Source of the DNA: Emticicia aquatica
Lineage (GTDB): Bacteria; Bacteroidota; Bacteroidia; Cytophagales; Spirosomataceae
Assembly (NCBI RefSeq): GCF_923079645.1
Contig: NZ_CAKLPY010000004.1
Location: 1 to 64,000, forward strand
Length of the DNA stretch: 64,000 nt
Direction of reading: 5' to 3'
In this document: positions 1 to 11,071 of the stretch, in pieces
How the letters are laid out: each line of letters opens with the position of its first letter
How positions within the stretch are numbered: the stretch's first letter is position 1
Notes under the pieces: model-generated
Databases searched by the model: none
The model's input: only the letters and a program-made list of their open reading frames with translations
What the model was told of the DNA's origin: nothing
Translations under genes and position numbers: made by a program

Positions 1-435
1 TGCTCACACAACCATTCAAACTACATTCTACATAATACGTTGTCGTCGTTGAAATACTTGGGGTCGTGTAACTTGCTCCGGTTGCTAAGGAGGTACCGCC
101 TGTTAAACCTGCATACCATGAAATTGTGCCGCCGGCACAACCACTTGCACTTAAACTAACTGTGCCTGTACCACAGCGACTACCGCCCGCACTTGTTGGT
201 GATGAAGGGATTGTTGTAATAGTTGCAATTGCAGATGACCTTGTACTCACACAAGTCCCTAAAGTACAATCTACATAATACGTTGTGCTTGTGGAAATAC
301 TAGGTGTTGTATATGTTGCTCCTGTACCTAAACTCGTCCCGCCTGTTAGTGCTGCATACCAGATATAAGTTCCTGCACAGCCACTTGCACTTAAACTAAC
401 CGTTCCTGTACCACAGCGACTGCTACTTGTCGTTG
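1..435 (-). repeat. Two CHU_C Ig-like repeat units, 243-bp period
   Basis: The motif gaaatact(a/t)gg recurs at 51 and 294, 243 bp (81 codons) apart and in the same coding phase. Each unit encodes [16 protein letters not shown], then a [10 protein letters not shown] segment, then [14 protein letters not shown]. The period is an exact codon multiple, so these are tandem protein domains of the giant surface protein. Confidence 0.8.
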
Positions 436-3400
436 TCGGTGAAGTAAGACTTCCTGTTGTTGTAAGGCTAATTGTACTTGTAGCAGTACATCCACCTGCA
501 TCAAGGATAGTAATTGTATAAACTCCCGCTGCAAGACCTGAAAAAATATTACTAGACTGAAATGACCCACTATTTAATTTATACTGATATACTGGAGTAG
601 TTAATGAGCTTGCTACATTTGGTCTGATTTTATCTCCTGGAATAACCTCACTTGGAGTAGTTGTACTTTCGCCAGGTTTCGACCATCCAATTGCAATATT
701 ATCACCTCCTCCACCTTCTTTATAAAGTGCCTCAAAATAATAGATTTGACCAGCTACAAGATTCAAGGCTATGCTTTTTTGACTTGCATATTTATTCCAT
801 TCTCTCGACGCTGTATAACCACTTACACTTGCAATTAAAGATTTATTGGCTGGATTTGAGTCTGAGCTTCCCCATAATTCGCTATAATCATCAGAAGAAA
901 TCCACAAATAATAAGTCCCAGTTGTTGGCGGCACCAAATAACCCGAAATTTTACCCCCAAAATTTTCATAAGCATTTTTGTATCCTTCAAGAATACCAAT
1001 AGTAGTAGAAACAGAGGGTGCATTTGGATAACTAGCATTTGACGTTAAACTAGCAACATCACTTCCAGAAATGCCTAACCATAATTGGTATGTTGCTGAG
1101 CCTAATCCAGTTGTTCCTCCACTCCCTGTAACAGTTATACTACCAGTTGTTGAACAAGTTGGGTCTGTTTTTGCGAGATTTAATAATGGAACTTCAGTTG
1201 TATTAATGATCGTAAAGTTAGCATAAGAGCTACACCCATCTCCTTGTATTCCGATGGTGTACGTACCTGAAGTTAAATCGGTATAACTATTTTTAAATTG
1301 TGTCCATGATCCACCGTTAATATTTGTCAAAAAACCATCAGGTAGATTTGTTATTGAAATGCTTCCCAAAGCTACCGAACAACCAGTATTGACAACAGTG
1401 GCAGTAGGAGTAGCTGGAATAGCTACAATTGTAGCAATTGCTGATGACCTCGTACTTACACAACTACTAACTGTACAATCTACATAATAGGTTGTACTTG
1501 TGGAAATACTAGGTGTTGTATATGTTGATCCTGTGCCTAAACTCGTCCCGCCTGTTAGTGCTGCATACCAGGTATATGTGCCTGAACAACCACTTGCACT
1601 CAAACTAACCGTTCCTGTACCACAGCGACTACCGCCTGTAGTTGTCGGTGCGGATGGTATTGCAGTAACTGTTGCAATTGCCGATGACCTCGTACTTACA
1701 CAACTACTAACTGTACAATCTACATAATAGGTTGTACTTGTGGAAATACTAGGTGTTGTATATGTTGATCCTGTACCTAAACTCGTCCCGCCTGTTAGTG
1801 CTGCATACCAGGTATATGTGCCTGAACAACCACTTGCACTCAAACTAACTGTGCCTGTACCACAACGACTACCGCCTGTAGTTGTCGGTGCGGATGGGGT
1901 TGTGGTAATCGTTACACTTGCTGTTGCTGTTGCTGTACATCCAGATGCGTTTGTAACAGTAACAGTATAAACACCTGCCATTGCACTGGTTGCTGAAGCA
2001 ATAGTTGGATTTTGTGATGCACTTACAAATGAATTTGGACCTATCCAAGAGTATGATGTTCCACCTGTTGAGGCTAAAGAAATTGTTCCACCTGAACATT
2101 CAACATCTCCTGTGGCAGTAGCCGTTGGATTAGCACTTACAGTTACCGTTCCTGAAGCTGAACCACTCGTTGTAGATTTTGTAAGTGAAAAATTATCTAA
2201 ATAAAAAATAGTTGATGGGTCTGCCCAAGCAAAAGCCTCAACCCAAGCAGTACCTGCGGGGGCAGTTCCAGTATAGGTATATTGTTGAAAAGAAGTTGAA
2301 TTTATATCATCACTAAACTCACCTATTGATGTCCATGAAGAATTATAAAATTGTATTCCTGCTCCTGACCAAGGGGTTGTGCTACTTGCTTTCCCATAAA
2401 CTGTCAATGTAAAGTTTTCACCAGCAACAGCTGCAACACTTTGAGCAAAACCACCTCCAGATGAAGATGCACTCACTTTTGCTCCATATGTTCCACTCTG
2501 ACGTTCTGATGAAGTAGAAGTTATTGTTGTATAATTCCAGTTAGACCAAGGTGAAAGAACTCCTGTTTCAAAACTCGGATTTGTCAATAAATTAGCCGAT
2601 GTTGAACCACAAGTTGCTGTATAAGTTGTAGTTGTTGTCGGATTCACTGTAATTGTAGTTCCAGTTGCCCCTGTGCTCCAAGTGACCGTTCCCGAACAAT
2701 TACTTGCCGTCAATGTGGTACTTTGTCCTTGACAAATTGTTGCACTTGAAATCGAAAATCCAACATTAACCACCACATTAGTGGTTGCTGTTGCTGTACA
2801 ACTACTATTTGTAACTGTTACGGTATAGACTCCCGCCATTGCAGTGGTTGCACTTGTTCTACTTGGATTTTGGGCGGTTGAAGTAAACGTGGCAGGTCCT
2901 GTCCATGAATAAGTGCCTCCACCAGTTGATGTAAAGTTGATTGTACTTCCAGTAGTTACTGGTGAATTTGAACTTGCAGTTACCGAACTACTCGAAACAA
3001 CCGTAACTGTAATAACATTTGAAGTCGCAGCGTAAGGAATACAACCACTTCTACGAGCTTTTCTTCTATATTTTGTAGTTATTGTAATTGTATTTGTTTC
3101 ATCATAAGTTGCAGATGTTGCACCTAAAATTTCAATCCATGTTGTTCCTTCATCAGTACTTTTTTCCCATTGATATTCAAGCGTTCCAGTGCCTCCCGAT
3201 GCTGCAACTGAACTTGTAAATGCTGCTGGATTTCCTGAAGCACAAAGCGTTTGGTCTGAACCAACTGTACCGCCAGCCGTAACGTTTGAACAAGTTGTAC
3301 AGTTCTGTGCAATACAAAAACCATCCAATGCAATACCATTATAAGGAGAACCCGTTGAATTATAAACTTTTAATCTTGAAATATCTACATAAGGCGTAAA

Positions 3401-5773
3401 ATCCAAACAAATCTGTTGCCAATTAAGGGTTCTCCAATCGACAACTTGACCCGCAGCACCTGTGAAAGTGGCTCCATTAATGTCTTTTACATTGGTAGAA
3501 GCTGGTAAATTCCAAGTGAGTGTATTAAATGACCCGCTTTCGGAAATTGCACTAGGTGTTATCGAAAAATTTGATGCAACTCCAGGGTCTGTACTTCCAT
3601 AAGCATCTTCATATTCTAAATTATATTCTGACGAAACATTAGCATTCGGATTTGTCGGGTCAAATTGTGCTACCCATAAACATATTTTGTAACAAGTATT
3701 TGTTGCATGTGTAAAGCCCATGCCTGAATTTGGGAACAAACATCTACCTCCTCCTGCCACAGAGGGAAATGCAAATAACCGATTCCCATCTTTCGCCCCC
3801 AAACCTCCATTTGTTGTAGCATCAACCCAATATCCTGTATCAATCATATAGCCAGTTATCGGCATATCAGCAACAATGTTTCCACTTGGAGCTCCTGATA
3901 AATAGACAGCTTGGCTACCACCATAAGTTGTTAATGTTCCTGTAACACCTGGTTCGGAAGTTGTGAAATTTGCAAAAATTCCATTTTCAAAACTAGCATT
4001 CGCATTCGTACACACACCCGACGTAGAACTGGAAACTGTTACACTTGTTGTTGCAGTAGCAGTACAAGCTCCAGAAGTAACAGTAACTGTATAAATACCA
4101 CTCATAGCGGTTGTTGAGCTTGACCTAGTTGGATTTTGTAAATTTGAGGTAAAACTTGATGGCCCAGTCCAAGAAAAAGAAGTTCCAGTTGTTGAACTTG
4201 AAACTAAATAAAGTGTATTTCCAGTAATAACAGGCGAGTTAGAACTTGCTGAAATATTAGGTGTTGAACAAGTAGTTGTTAAACAAACTTGGTCTAGTTT
4301 TAGATAATCACCCGAGGCATAAAATTCTAAACGTAAATATGAAACACCACTTGGAGCTGTTGCTTTAAAATTATAAGCCATCAAATCTCCATAAAGGTCA
4401 ACATCGTAATCTATCTTTTGAGTTACCGATGACAAAAGCGTTCCAGATGAATTATAAAATGCAATTTTTGCGGAGTGATTATAACTTGGGTCATGCGTAC
4501 CTGAATAAAAATTCAAAGTATATTCTTTCCCAGCAGTAATACCTGAAATTTGTTGGTAAACAGAAGCACTTGAATTATATGCTTGCAAAAATGACGCATT
4601 AGCCCCACAAACCACATACGCACCTCCAGTGTAAAAATAACCATTTGTTGAGTTATATGTCCAACCTGTCGTTCCTGATTCAAAACTAGGATTTGTCACA
4701 AGATTCGTTCCGACACAAGAACAATATGATGGATTAAAAGGATGATAATGTATTTCTCCACCAGTTTTTGTCAATGATTGTCCGATTACTTGCCCATTGA
4801 TGTTCGCTGAATTTGACTTAGTAATATTAGCATTCGGAGCTAATATCGAACCCATTATGGTGCTAGAAGTACTGATTGTTAAAGTTGTTGCATTATAAAA
4901 ATTAAATAATATGTAACGTCCATTCACATCACCAATACCGTTCATGTTAAACTGTGTACTCCAATTATAATTATTGGAAACACCAGCTGTATTCACATTT
5001 ACTATTAAAAATCGACTAATTGAAGGTGCATTATTGAAATTTAACTCATTAAATGAAGTCAATTGTGCTGCAGTCAAATTCAAAACGTTTTGACCGCTTG
5101 CCAACGTAATTTTTGGTTTGTTTGACCCTAGCGAATAATCTAACGTAACATTATTGGTCAAAGCACTAAGTGTTGTTGCGTTTGCTTGAAGCGTTGTAAA
5201 TGCACTTGCAAAATCAATTAAACCTGTCTGATTAATTGATGATGTTGGTTGTGCCGTTTGAAGATTTATTCTTGGACTCGAATTATTATTTCCAGTGCTT
5301 GGATAAATCCTCGTATTCCCTAAATTATTATCGTAGCCCGAACCAGTAATACTTCCAAGTTTAAGATAAGTACTTTGATTTAGATTAATTCCCGAACCAC
5401 CTGTATAATACACTCTTCCATTTATCAAAAGCCCCGTTGGACGAGAATCTGTTGACACATAAAAATCACCAGAAATATTCGTAGCAAGATTATAACTTCC
5501 CGATTGCATCGTAAAATCTCCACCAACAGCTGTTGGGCCGTCAACATCACCAGAACCATTGAGTACTAAGCCATTACGAGTAAAAATATTGAAATTTTCC
5601 GCAGGAGCTAATGGATTTTGAGAAGTTTGTGAAAAAATATTCGAGGTAATCAAAGAAAACAACACAAGCGAAAAAACACGGAAAAACTTATTAAAATAAG
5701 TCAACCGAGCGAAGCTTCTCTCTATGTTGTAACATTGATGAGATGAAAATATATGTTTTTTAGTTTGGGACAC
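1..5773 (-). CDS. Giant secreted multidomain surface protein (choice-of-anchor A, PA14, CHU_C Ig repeats), 3' end missing
   Basis: One minus-strand frame stays open from a GTG at 5773 (directly preceded by an in-frame TAA) to the left edge, at least 1924 codons. There is no ATG start in this frame. GTG 5773 gives a 48-residue leader; TTG 5704 would give a compact 26-residue signal peptide ending IFSQ, so the start is uncertain. Approximate order: signal peptide; choice-of-anchor-A domain (59-345, beginning [15 protein letters not shown]); jelly-roll-like module opening [11 protein letters not shown] (352-495); PKD/Ig-like module; a second binding-type module (587-820); Ig-like modules; another module opening [11 protein letters not shown] (about 1059-1200); CHU_C-type Ig repeats ([14 protein letters not shown]); PA14 domain (about 1588-1711); more CHU_C repeats to the edge. 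Such proteins are usually type IX secretion cargo with a C-terminal sorting domain, here outside the window. Likely role: cell-surface adhesion or glycan binding. The substrate is unknown. Confidence 0.85.
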   Translation of the reverse strand, partial: MSQTKKHIFSSHQCYNIERSFARLTYFNKFFRVFSLVLFSLITSNIFSQTSQNPLAPAENFNIFTRNGLVLNGSGDVDGPTAVGGDFTMQSGSYNLATNISGDFYVSTDSRPTGLLINGRVYYTGGSGINLNQSTYLKLGSITGSGYDNNLGNTRIYPSTGNNNSSPRINLQTAQPTSSINQTGLIDFASAFTTLQANATTLSALTNNVTLDYSLGSNKPKITLASGQNVLNLTAAQLTSFNELNFNNAPSISRFLIVNVNTAGVSNNYNWSTQFNMNGIGDVNGRYILFNFYNATTLTISTSSTIMGSILAPNANITKSNSANINGQVIGQSLTKTGGEIHYHPFNPSYCSCVGTNLVTNPSFESGTTGWTYNSTNGYFYTGGAYVVCGANASFLQAYNSSASVYQQISGITAGKEYTLNFYSGTHDPSYNHSAKIAFYNSSGTLLSSVTQKIDYDVDLYGDLMAYNFKATAPSGVSYLRLEFYASGDYLKLDQVCLTTTCSTPNISASSNSPVITGNTLYLVSSSTTGTSFSWTGPSSFTSNLQNPTRSSSTTAMSGIYTVTVTSGACTATATTSVTVSSSTSGVCTNANASFENGIFANFTTSEPGVTGTLTTYGGSQAVYLSGAPSGNIVADMPITGYMIDTGYWVDATTNGGLGAKDGNRLFAFPSVAGGGRCLFPNSGMGFTHATNTCYKICLWVAQFDPTNPNANVSSEYNLEYEDAYGSTDPGVASNFSITPSAISESGSFNTLTWNLPASTNVKDINGATFTGAAGQVVDWRTLNWQQICLDFTPYVDISRLKVYNSTGSPYNGIALDGFCIAQNCTTCSNVTAGGTVGSDQTLCASGNPAAFTSSVAASGGTGTLEYQWEKSTDEGTTWIEILGATSATYDETNTITITTKYRRKARRSGCIPYAATSNVITVTVVSSSSVTASSNSPVTTGSTINFTSTGGGTYSWTGPATFTSTAQNPSRTSATTAMAGVYTVTVTNSSCTATATTNVVVNVGFSISSATICQGQSTTLTASNCSGTVTWSTGATGTTITVNPTTTTTYTATCGSTSANLLTNPSFETGVLSPWSNWNYTTITSTSSERQSGTYGAKVSASSSGGGFAQSVAAVAGENFTLTVYGKASSTTPWSGAGIQFYNSSWTSIGEFSDDINSTSFQQYTYTGTAPAGTAWVEAFAWADPSTIFYLDNFSLTKSTTSGSASGTVTVSANPTATATGDVECSGGTISLASTGGTSYSWIGPNSFVSASQNPTIASATSAMAGVYTVTVTNASGCTATATASVTITTTPSAPTTTGGSRCGTGTVSLSASGCSGTYTWYAALTGGTSLGTGSTYTTPSISTSTTYYVDCTVSSCVSTRSSAIATVTAIPSAPTTTGGSRCGTGTVSLSASGCSGTYTWYAALTGGTSLGTGSTYTTPSISTSTTYYVDCTVSSCVSTRSSAIATIVAIPATPTATVVNTGCSVALGSISITNLPDGFLTNINGGSWTQFKNSYTDLTSGTYTIGIQGDGCSSYANFTIINTTEVPLLNLAKTDPTCSTTGSITVTGSGGTTGLGSATYQLWLGISGSDVASLTSNASYPNAPSVSTTIGILEGYKNAYENFGGKISGYLVPPTTGTYYLWISSDDYSELWGSSDSNPANKSLIASVSGYTASREWNKYASQKSIALNLVAGQIYYFEALYKEGGGGDNIAIGWSKPGESTTTPSEVIPGDKIRPNVASSLTTPVYQYKLNSGSFQSSNIFSGLAAGVYTITILDAGGCTATSTISLTTTGSLTSPTTTSSSRCGTGTVSLSASGCAGTYIWYAALTGGTSLGTGATYTTPSISTSTTYYVDCTLGTCVSTRSSAIATITTIPSSPTSAGGSRCGTGTVSLSASGCAGGTISWYAGLTGGTSLATGASYTTPSISTTTTYYVECSLNGCVS
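1432..1911 (-). repeat. Two near-identical 240-bp tandem repeats (CHU_C Ig-like domains)
   Basis: Units starting near 1432 and 1672 are almost identical in DNA over most of 240 bp (80 codons): gaaatactagg occurs at 1503 and 1743. Near-identity at the DNA level suggests recent duplication or gene conversion. The same domain type recurs at 1-435, separated from these by the PA14 region. Confidence 0.85.
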
Positions 5774-5888
5774 TTATAATCTATAGCTTATACGTTTAAT
5801 TTTGGATTTGCAAAAGCACCAAATCATTACAACTGATTTGTACATTATATTATAGCAAAACTTATGCCATAAGTTATTGAGAGGTATC

Positions 5889-5925
5889 AATAAAAGCACA
5901 AATCATTTATTATCAAGCTTTTATT
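5889..5925 (-). terminator. Weak hairpin downstream of porQ
   Basis: A 9-bp inverted repeat, aataaaagc at 5889 and gcttttatt at 5917, with a 19-nt loop, lies about 75 bp beyond the porQ stop on the minus strand. It has no long T-tract, so termination is only possible. Confidence 0.3.
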
Positions 5926-5999
5926 TTTATAAAATAATGTGAAGGAGCAAAAATATTCACAGAAATATTGTAATTTCAACGCTGAAAAGGCAGAGTAAA

Positions 6000-7055
6000 T
6001 TATTTCTTTCTAAGCCAAATTATACTAAAAACAGTATTTCCATTTCCAGCAGATAATACAGAATGAGAAGCAGAAATACCCCAATTTTTTAACTTTAAAT
6101 TCACACCAAATGAGAAGCCCGAAGCCCCACCTAATGAACTGATTAGTAACTCTTTACGTCGAAGATAATTATAACCAAGCAGTAAATGAAAATTTTGATG
6201 AATTAGTATTTCTGTACCAAATACTAAATGTCTAAATAGCTTATCAATGGTTGATGCTTTTTTCTCAATTTTGTTTCCTTGACTATCAAAAATATAATTG
6301 ATTGGTTCATTATTTACTATATCAAAAACATATAAATGATGAGCAGTTAACGAAAAACGCACAGGCATATACATCGGTTTAAATGATGAGCCAATTTGCA
6401 AATCAAAAGGTATTTCTGGACGAAAATTACCATATTTTTTAAGAACAAAACCAACATTTTTTGCTAATACTCCAAAATTTAAGTCGTATTTTGGATGTTT
6501 CAATGTTCCGCCCCAATCAGTCAAAAAAGCAATTGAACTGTACGATTCTAGTACAGACCCAACCAATTTTGAAGTGATTCCGAATGAAATATTATTAATT
6601 TTTCGAGCATGTGTAACACCTAAAGAAAAGTCATTTGCCGTGAAATTATTGGTTAAATTTCCAACAGCATCAGTACCTTGAAAATTGCCATAATGAAGAT
6701 TTTGCAAGCTAAAACCCCAATTTCCTGCATTTGTTTCTGTCCTATTTTTGGGTGAATAATTCAGCGATAAAAACTTGCTTTGAGCCAAATATGGAGAATA
6801 GTTGAATCCAATTTGTCCTCTTTGTGATGTATCTAACAAAGCAGGATTAAACGAAAAAAGATTTATATCGCCATCTGCAATTGAAATATTTACTCCACCA
6901 AGAGCATTTATACGAGCATTATTGGCTATATTAAGAAAAGAAAAGCTATTTTGAGCAAAAACTTTAAGGTGTAAAACCATGCAAATAAATAGCAAAAAGT
7001 AAGCTTTTTTACTACTTTTAAAATAAACCTCCCCTACTTTCAAATTTCGTTTCAT
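6000..7055 (-). CDS. porQ: Type IX secretion system protein PorQ
   Basis: This 351-residue outer-membrane protein has an N-terminal membrane segment ending VFAQ (about residues 20-35). The PorQ signature follows: FLNIANNARINALGGVNIS, then FNPALLD, YLAQ, the YGNFQGTDAVGN segment, PFDLQIG, GYNYLRRKEL and GFSFGVNLKL. Length matches the family. PorQ is an FadL/PorV-like beta-barrel that acts with PorU, PorV and PorZ in the attachment complex linking type IX cargo to the cell surface. The next gene in the same direction (226 bp away) encodes the giant surface protein, a likely cargo. The start is an ATG; residues 1-19 are charged, so initiation slightly downstream is possible. Confidence 0.85.
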   Translation of the reverse strand: MKRNLKVGEVYFKSSKKAYFLLFICMVLHLKVFAQNSFSFLNIANNARINALGGVNISIADGDINLFSFNPALLDTSQRGQIGFNYSPYLAQSKFLSLNYSPKNRTETNAGNWGFSLQNLHYGNFQGTDAVGNLTNNFTANDFSLGVTHARKINNISFGITSKLVGSVLESYSSIAFLTDWGGTLKHPKYDLNFGVLAKNVGFVLKKYGNFRPEIPFDLQIGSSFKPMYMPVRFSLTAHHLYVFDIVNNEPINYIFDSQGNKIEKKASTIDKLFRHLVFGTEILIHQNFHLLLGYNYLRRKELLISSLGGASGFSFGVNLKLKNWGISASHSVLSAGNGNTVFSIIWLRKK

Positions 7056-7113
7056 GCTAACTTAATAATCACTTTGGTTGAAAATTAACATTTTCATATT
7101 TAGCTTTTTTCAT

Positions 7114-7154
7114 AAAAAAAGTCATGGTAAAAGTTAACAAACTTTCACCATGAC
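7114..7154 (-). terminator. Rho-independent terminator after the UshA-like gene
   Basis: On the minus strand GTCATGGTGAAAGT pairs with ACTTTTACCATGAC around a short loop (7121-7154, one mismatch) and is followed by seven Ts (7114-7120). It lies about 35 bp beyond the stop at 7190 and separates this gene from porQ. Confidence 0.85.
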
Positions 7155-7189
7155 TCAAAAGTCAAAAAAATTGACTATAATAAAAAATA

Positions 7190-8722
7190 TTATTTTTTCT
7201 TTAAATAAGCAATTACAGCTTTACGAATATCATTTCTTACATCATCGTCTGGAAAAGTATCCACAACTGATTGAATATCAGGATTTTGCTTCGTAAAAAA
7301 GCTTAGATTTCTTTCTTTACCAGTCAATAAGAAATCACTCGTCATAACCGAATAAACTTGGTTTACATCAAGTAGTTTTCCATTGATTTTCCATTCTTTT
7401 TTTGCTTCATCGTAAGTAATTTTCCCCCATTGCAAATAACCTCCGCTTCCTTTGTTTTTCAAACCAGTTTCCAAAACATTTTCTAAGAGTCTTCCACGCA
7501 TTTTTATCTCAACTAATTTTCCGCCAAAAGGTAAAATTCTTAATACGTCCAATTGTGTAATTTTCCCTGAAACATTGTCATCAATTCTAATAGAACCACC
7601 ATTAAAAAACGCACAATCAAACGTATTTGGCGAAGCTGAAAGCATTGCATTTGCAATCATATTTCCCATATTTCCTTGGGCATTTCTGACCGCACTTTCG
7701 TGACCATCAAGTGGTTCTTTCAAATCAGTAATTACTTCATTTTTATTCAATCCTAAAGCTTTAAACGCTCCATCTTCAATATTTTCCCACTTATGTACAA
7801 CCGCTGCAACTTCTTGATTATCAACAATTTGATCGTTAATTTTCTTTAATTCAGAAGTTACTTTCACTTCTTTTGTATCTGTATTATAGACAATTCGATG
7901 AATGTAGGCTGACTTGGCATTTGCATCAGCTTTTGCGAGCGTCACGCCACCAATTTTCTGAAACATATTATCGTGGTCATGTCCGCCCATCAATAATTTT
8001 ACTTCAGGAATCATTCCTGCTAAAATTGCATCATCAACCTTATTGATGTGCGTAATGCCAACCACAAAATCACATTGCGGTTTTAACTCATTATAAGCTT
8101 TTTTGGCTGATTCAAAAAAATCATCGTACCAAACGTATTCCTTCGGATTTGAAGGCAACACAACGCCAAACATGCCAATTTTTACTTCTGCTCCTTTGGT
8201 GTTTTTAAAACTTAAAATTGTGGTTTTCACAAAAGGAGTTTTTGTTCCATTGGCAATTTTCCCGAAAGGCACTAAATCTCCATTTGTTTTTTGTAAAGCA
8301 TTGGTATTCAGCCAATTAAATTTTGATTCGTTGATGCGTTCTTGTAAATCTTTTTCATCTAAATCAAATTCGTGATTACCAAAACAAACCCAATCAACAC
8401 CAACAGCATTCATCACATCAACCATTTGACGACCTTTGATTCCTTTACCTTCATAACGTAGCGTTCCGATGACAGATGGACTTAAAAAATCGCCTGAAAG
8501 GACAGTAATTGTATTTGGATTTTCTTTCAATAAATCTTGACGAACCGTTGCCACACGAGCCATTCCACCTACTTTACCGTTATCTAAGGGTGAAATTTCG
8601 TAAACGTCATTGAGATGAAGAAATGTTACATTTATTTCATTTTGGGTTTTTTGAACAGTTTTAGTAGTTTTACAAGCCGTCAAAGCAGCCGTTACTACAA
8701 AAAGAAAGATAAGTTTTTTCAT
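7190..8722 (-). CDS. UshA-type 5'-nucleotidase/2',3'-cyclic phosphodiesterase lipoprotein
   Basis: This 510-residue protein has a lipoprotein signal with lipobox LTAC (Cys17). It carries the bimetal phosphoesterase motifs in order: FLHLNDVYE (near 35-42), SGDFLSPS, GNHEFD, a later conserved ITHIN and MGGHDHDN. The C-terminal 5'-nucleotidase domain contains NAMLSASPNTFDCAFFNGGSIR and ILPFGGKLVEIKMRG. Family members hydrolyse nucleotides or nucleotide sugars in the periplasm or at the outer membrane, supplying phosphate and nucleosides. It appears monocistronic, with a strong terminator downstream and an 87-bp gap to the GH97 gene. The exact substrate cannot be told from sequence. Confidence 0.88.
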   Translation of the reverse strand: MKKLIFLFVVTAALTACKTTKTVQKTQNEINVTFLHLNDVYEISPLDNGKVGGMARVATVRQDLLKENPNTITVLSGDFLSPSVIGTLRYEGKGIKGRQMVDVMNAVGVDWVCFGNHEFDLDEKDLQERINESKFNWLNTNALQKTNGDLVPFGKIANGTKTPFVKTTILSFKNTKGAEVKIGMFGVVLPSNPKEYVWYDDFFESAKKAYNELKPQCDFVVGITHINKVDDAILAGMIPEVKLLMGGHDHDNMFQKIGGVTLAKADANAKSAYIHRIVYNTDTKEVKVTSELKKINDQIVDNQEVAAVVHKWENIEDGAFKALGLNKNEVITDLKEPLDGHESAVRNAQGNMGNMIANAMLSASPNTFDCAFFNGGSIRIDDNVSGKITQLDVLRILPFGGKLVEIKMRGRLLENVLETGLKNKGSGGYLQWGKITYDEAKKEWKINGKLLDVNQVYSVMTSDFLLTGKERNLSFFTKQNPDIQSVVDTFPDDDVRNDIRKAVIAYLKKK

Positions 8723-8809
8723 ACCTAATATTTAAGCCTCTATCAGTAAAAATTTTTCTATAAATCAAATGAAATTGAAGAATTAGTAGCAAATATAAAA
8801 TAAATATTT

Positions 8810-10888
8810 CTACAATTTCACAAAGCTGATGGCACATCCTCCACCTTTTGCCAAACTCAATTCAATAATATCATTATTGGACACTACTCTTTTCTCAATT
8901 TTATATGCTTCTGGATTTGTCTGCCAATCAGCATTTGCAGCATCTTTATAAATTGTGGCTTCGTATTTTGCATTTTCATCCAAAAAGTCAAGTTTAATTG
9001 TGCTTTTTCTACCATTTTCATCAGTTATTGCACCTAAAAACCAATTTTCTTTGCCTTTTTGCTTACGAGCAATTGTTATATAATCAGCAGGTTCGGCTTC
9101 TAAAATTTTTGTATCATCCCAATCTACTGGCACATCTTTGATAAAATGAAAGGCATCCAAATGTTGATTAAAATTTTCGGGAAAATCACCTGCCATTTGC
9201 AATGGACTATAAACCGTTACATACAAAGCTAATTGTTTTGCAAGCGTAGTTTTGACCCGTGTTTTGCGTGAAGCATCATATTGATTCAATTGAAAATGGA
9301 AAAAACCTGGTGTATAATCCATTGGGCCGCCCATCAATCTTGTAAAAGGTAAAATTGTCTCGTGCTCTGGCACAAGTCCCAAATTGGGTGCATTATTAAA
9401 TTCGTTGCCACGAGCGGCTTCATTGGCTAGCCAATTTGGATAAGTTCGGTGTAAACCCGTAGGATGAACTGGCTCGTGTGCTTCCACCATAATTTTGTAT
9501 TCAGCGGCTTTTTCAGCTACTCGTTGGTAATGATTAACCATCCATTGGCTATCGTGATGCTCACCTCTCGGAATAATTCGACCAACATAACCCGTTTTTA
9601 CTGTATTTATATGATGGTCTTGCATGAATTTAAAAGCTTTATCAAAATGACGCTCATAATTTGTGGCTGAACCTGATGTTTCATGGTGCATGATTAATCG
9701 AACACCTTTTTGTTTGGCGTAAGCCGTTAATTCTTCGATGTTATAATCGCTGTAAGGAGTAACAAAATCAAATACATTTTCTTTCCAATTACCAAACCAA
9801 TCTTCCCACCCTTCGTTCCAGCCTTCTACTAAAACACCATCAAAACCATGTTTAGAAGCAAAATCTATATACGTTTTAACATTTTCAGTATTAGCACCAT
9901 GTTTGCCCGAAGCTTTTTCCCAAGTAGCTTTTCCGACGTGCATTTCCCACCACATTCCAATAAATTTCTGTGGTTTTATCCAAGAAACATCCGTAATTTT
10001 TGATGGTTCATTTAAGTTTAATATCGTTTTTGAAGCTAAAATATCCGCCGCTTTATCGCTAACAATAATAGTTCTCCAAGGTGTTTGAAATGGTGTTTGC
10101 AAATATGCCTTATTTCCAACTGCATCAGGCACCAAATGTGAGGTAAAAGTGAAGGTTGTTTTATCCAACGTCAAATTCATGGCTGGATAATTAACCAAAG
10201 CAGCTTCATGGATATTGATATAAATTCCATTAGCCGTTTTCATCATCAAAGGCGTTTGAACGGTATTTATTCCAATCACCGATTTTAAGGCAATATCCGT
10301 TTCTTTATTTGCAGCTTTTATTGCATCAATTTCACTTAATTTGGTTGTATTATATAAATATTCGTTTGTGTCATAGTCGCCTGGAATCCAAAAGGTTTTA
10401 TGATTTCCTGCCAAATTAAATTGCGTTAATTCATCTTTAACGATAAAATGTTTGATAGCAGATTCTTGTGGGAATTCATAACGAAATCCCACTCCATCAT
10501 CAAAAACTCTAAAGATAACATTTACCAAATTATCAGCTTTTGTTTTATCTTTTAGCTTGATTTTCAGTGCTTTATAATTATTTCTAATACTACTTACTTC
10601 TCCCCATACTGGTTTCCATGTTTCATCAAAAGTTGAGGTTTCAAAATCAATTAATTGAAATTTATTGAGTTGAATTTCTGGTCTTTTCAACGAAAATCCC
10701 AATAAAGACGGCTCAACGATTATTTGCTTTTTATAAGTTATTTGATAGGTAACATTTCCATTTTCAGCAACATTAATTTGTAACGAAATAGCACTATTTG
10801 GAGAGGAAATTGAGGCACTTTTCTGAGCAAAAAGCCCAAAAGACGAGCACAGTAAAACTAGACTTAAAGTAAATCTTGAGCAAAACAT
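8810..10888 (-). CDS. Glycoside hydrolase family 97 alpha-glucosidase (SusB-like)
   Basis: This 692-residue protein has a signal peptide ending LFAQ (1-21). Domains are a beta-sandwich GH97_N (about 30-285), the TIM barrel (about 290-570) and GH97_C (about 590-692). Glu403 (IMHHETSG), Glu472 (EAHEPVHPTG) and Glu496 (AARGNE) keep the exact spacing of SusB Glu439, Glu508 and Glu532, which marks the inverting alpha-glucosidase type rather than the retaining galactosidase type with an Asp nucleophile. It is expected to release glucose from alpha-glucans in the periplasm. No SusC/SusD pair is adjacent; the only pair in the window is about 36 kb away. Start ATG, 87 bp upstream of the nucleotidase gene on the same strand. 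Confidence 0.92.
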   Translation of the reverse strand: MFCSRFTLSLVLLCSSFGLFAQKSASISSPNSAISLQINVAENGNVTYQITYKKQIIVEPSLLGFSLKRPEIQLNKFQLIDFETSTFDETWKPVWGEVSSIRNNYKALKIKLKDKTKADNLVNVIFRVFDDGVGFRYEFPQESAIKHFIVKDELTQFNLAGNHKTFWIPGDYDTNEYLYNTTKLSEIDAIKAANKETDIALKSVIGINTVQTPLMMKTANGIYINIHEAALVNYPAMNLTLDKTTFTFTSHLVPDAVGNKAYLQTPFQTPWRTIIVSDKAADILASKTILNLNEPSKITDVSWIKPQKFIGMWWEMHVGKATWEKASGKHGANTENVKTYIDFASKHGFDGVLVEGWNEGWEDWFGNWKENVFDFVTPYSDYNIEELTAYAKQKGVRLIMHHETSGSATNYERHFDKAFKFMQDHHINTVKTGYVGRIIPRGEHHDSQWMVNHYQRVAEKAAEYKIMVEAHEPVHPTGLHRTYPNWLANEAARGNEFNNAPNLGLVPEHETILPFTRLMGGPMDYTPGFFHFQLNQYDASRKTRVKTTLAKQLALYVTVYSPLQMAGDFPENFNQHLDAFHFIKDVPVDWDDTKILEAEPADYITIARKQKGKENWFLGAITDENGRKSTIKLDFLDENAKYEATIYKDAANADWQTNPEAYKIEKRVVSNNDIIELSLAKGGGCAISFVKL

Positions 10889-11020
10889 AATTATTTTTTT
10901 ATAGGTTTGGTAAAGTATTTTCGTCTTTTATTATAGGAAATAAAAGTCTAACAAACTAAAACCAAATTGCGGAATTATGCAATGTTTTGAGTTTTTTTCT
11001 TGTGAATACCCTAAAAAGCA

Positions 11021-11054
11021 AATAAGCCGTAGAATAATTATTCTACGGCTTATT
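11021..11054 (-). terminator. Perfect 17-bp stem terminator after the ABC1 kinase gene
   Basis: AATAAGCCGTAGAATAA and its exact reverse complement abut at 11021-11054, 17 bp beyond the kinase stop. On the minus strand a TTTGCTTTTT tract follows. It closes the four-gene cluster 14854-11072. Confidence 0.85.
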
Positions 11055-11071
11055 CAAAATCTGTATTAATT

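Noticed and set aside
1..1911. Repeated units that might be taken for a CRISPR array or satellite
   Set aside because: Periods are 240 and 243 bp, exact codon multiples, and the units translate to Ig-like domains inside one long frame; there are no short direct repeats with unique spacers.
5689..5736. A frameshift at the start of the giant gene, using the ATG near 5735
   Set aside because: That frame stops within 15 codons and the main frame is already open from GTG 5773, so no frameshift is needed.
8810..10888. The GH97 gene as part of the galactoside locus
   Set aside because: It is over 30 kb away, lacks the operator motif nearby, and its catalytic glutamates fit an alpha-glucosidase.
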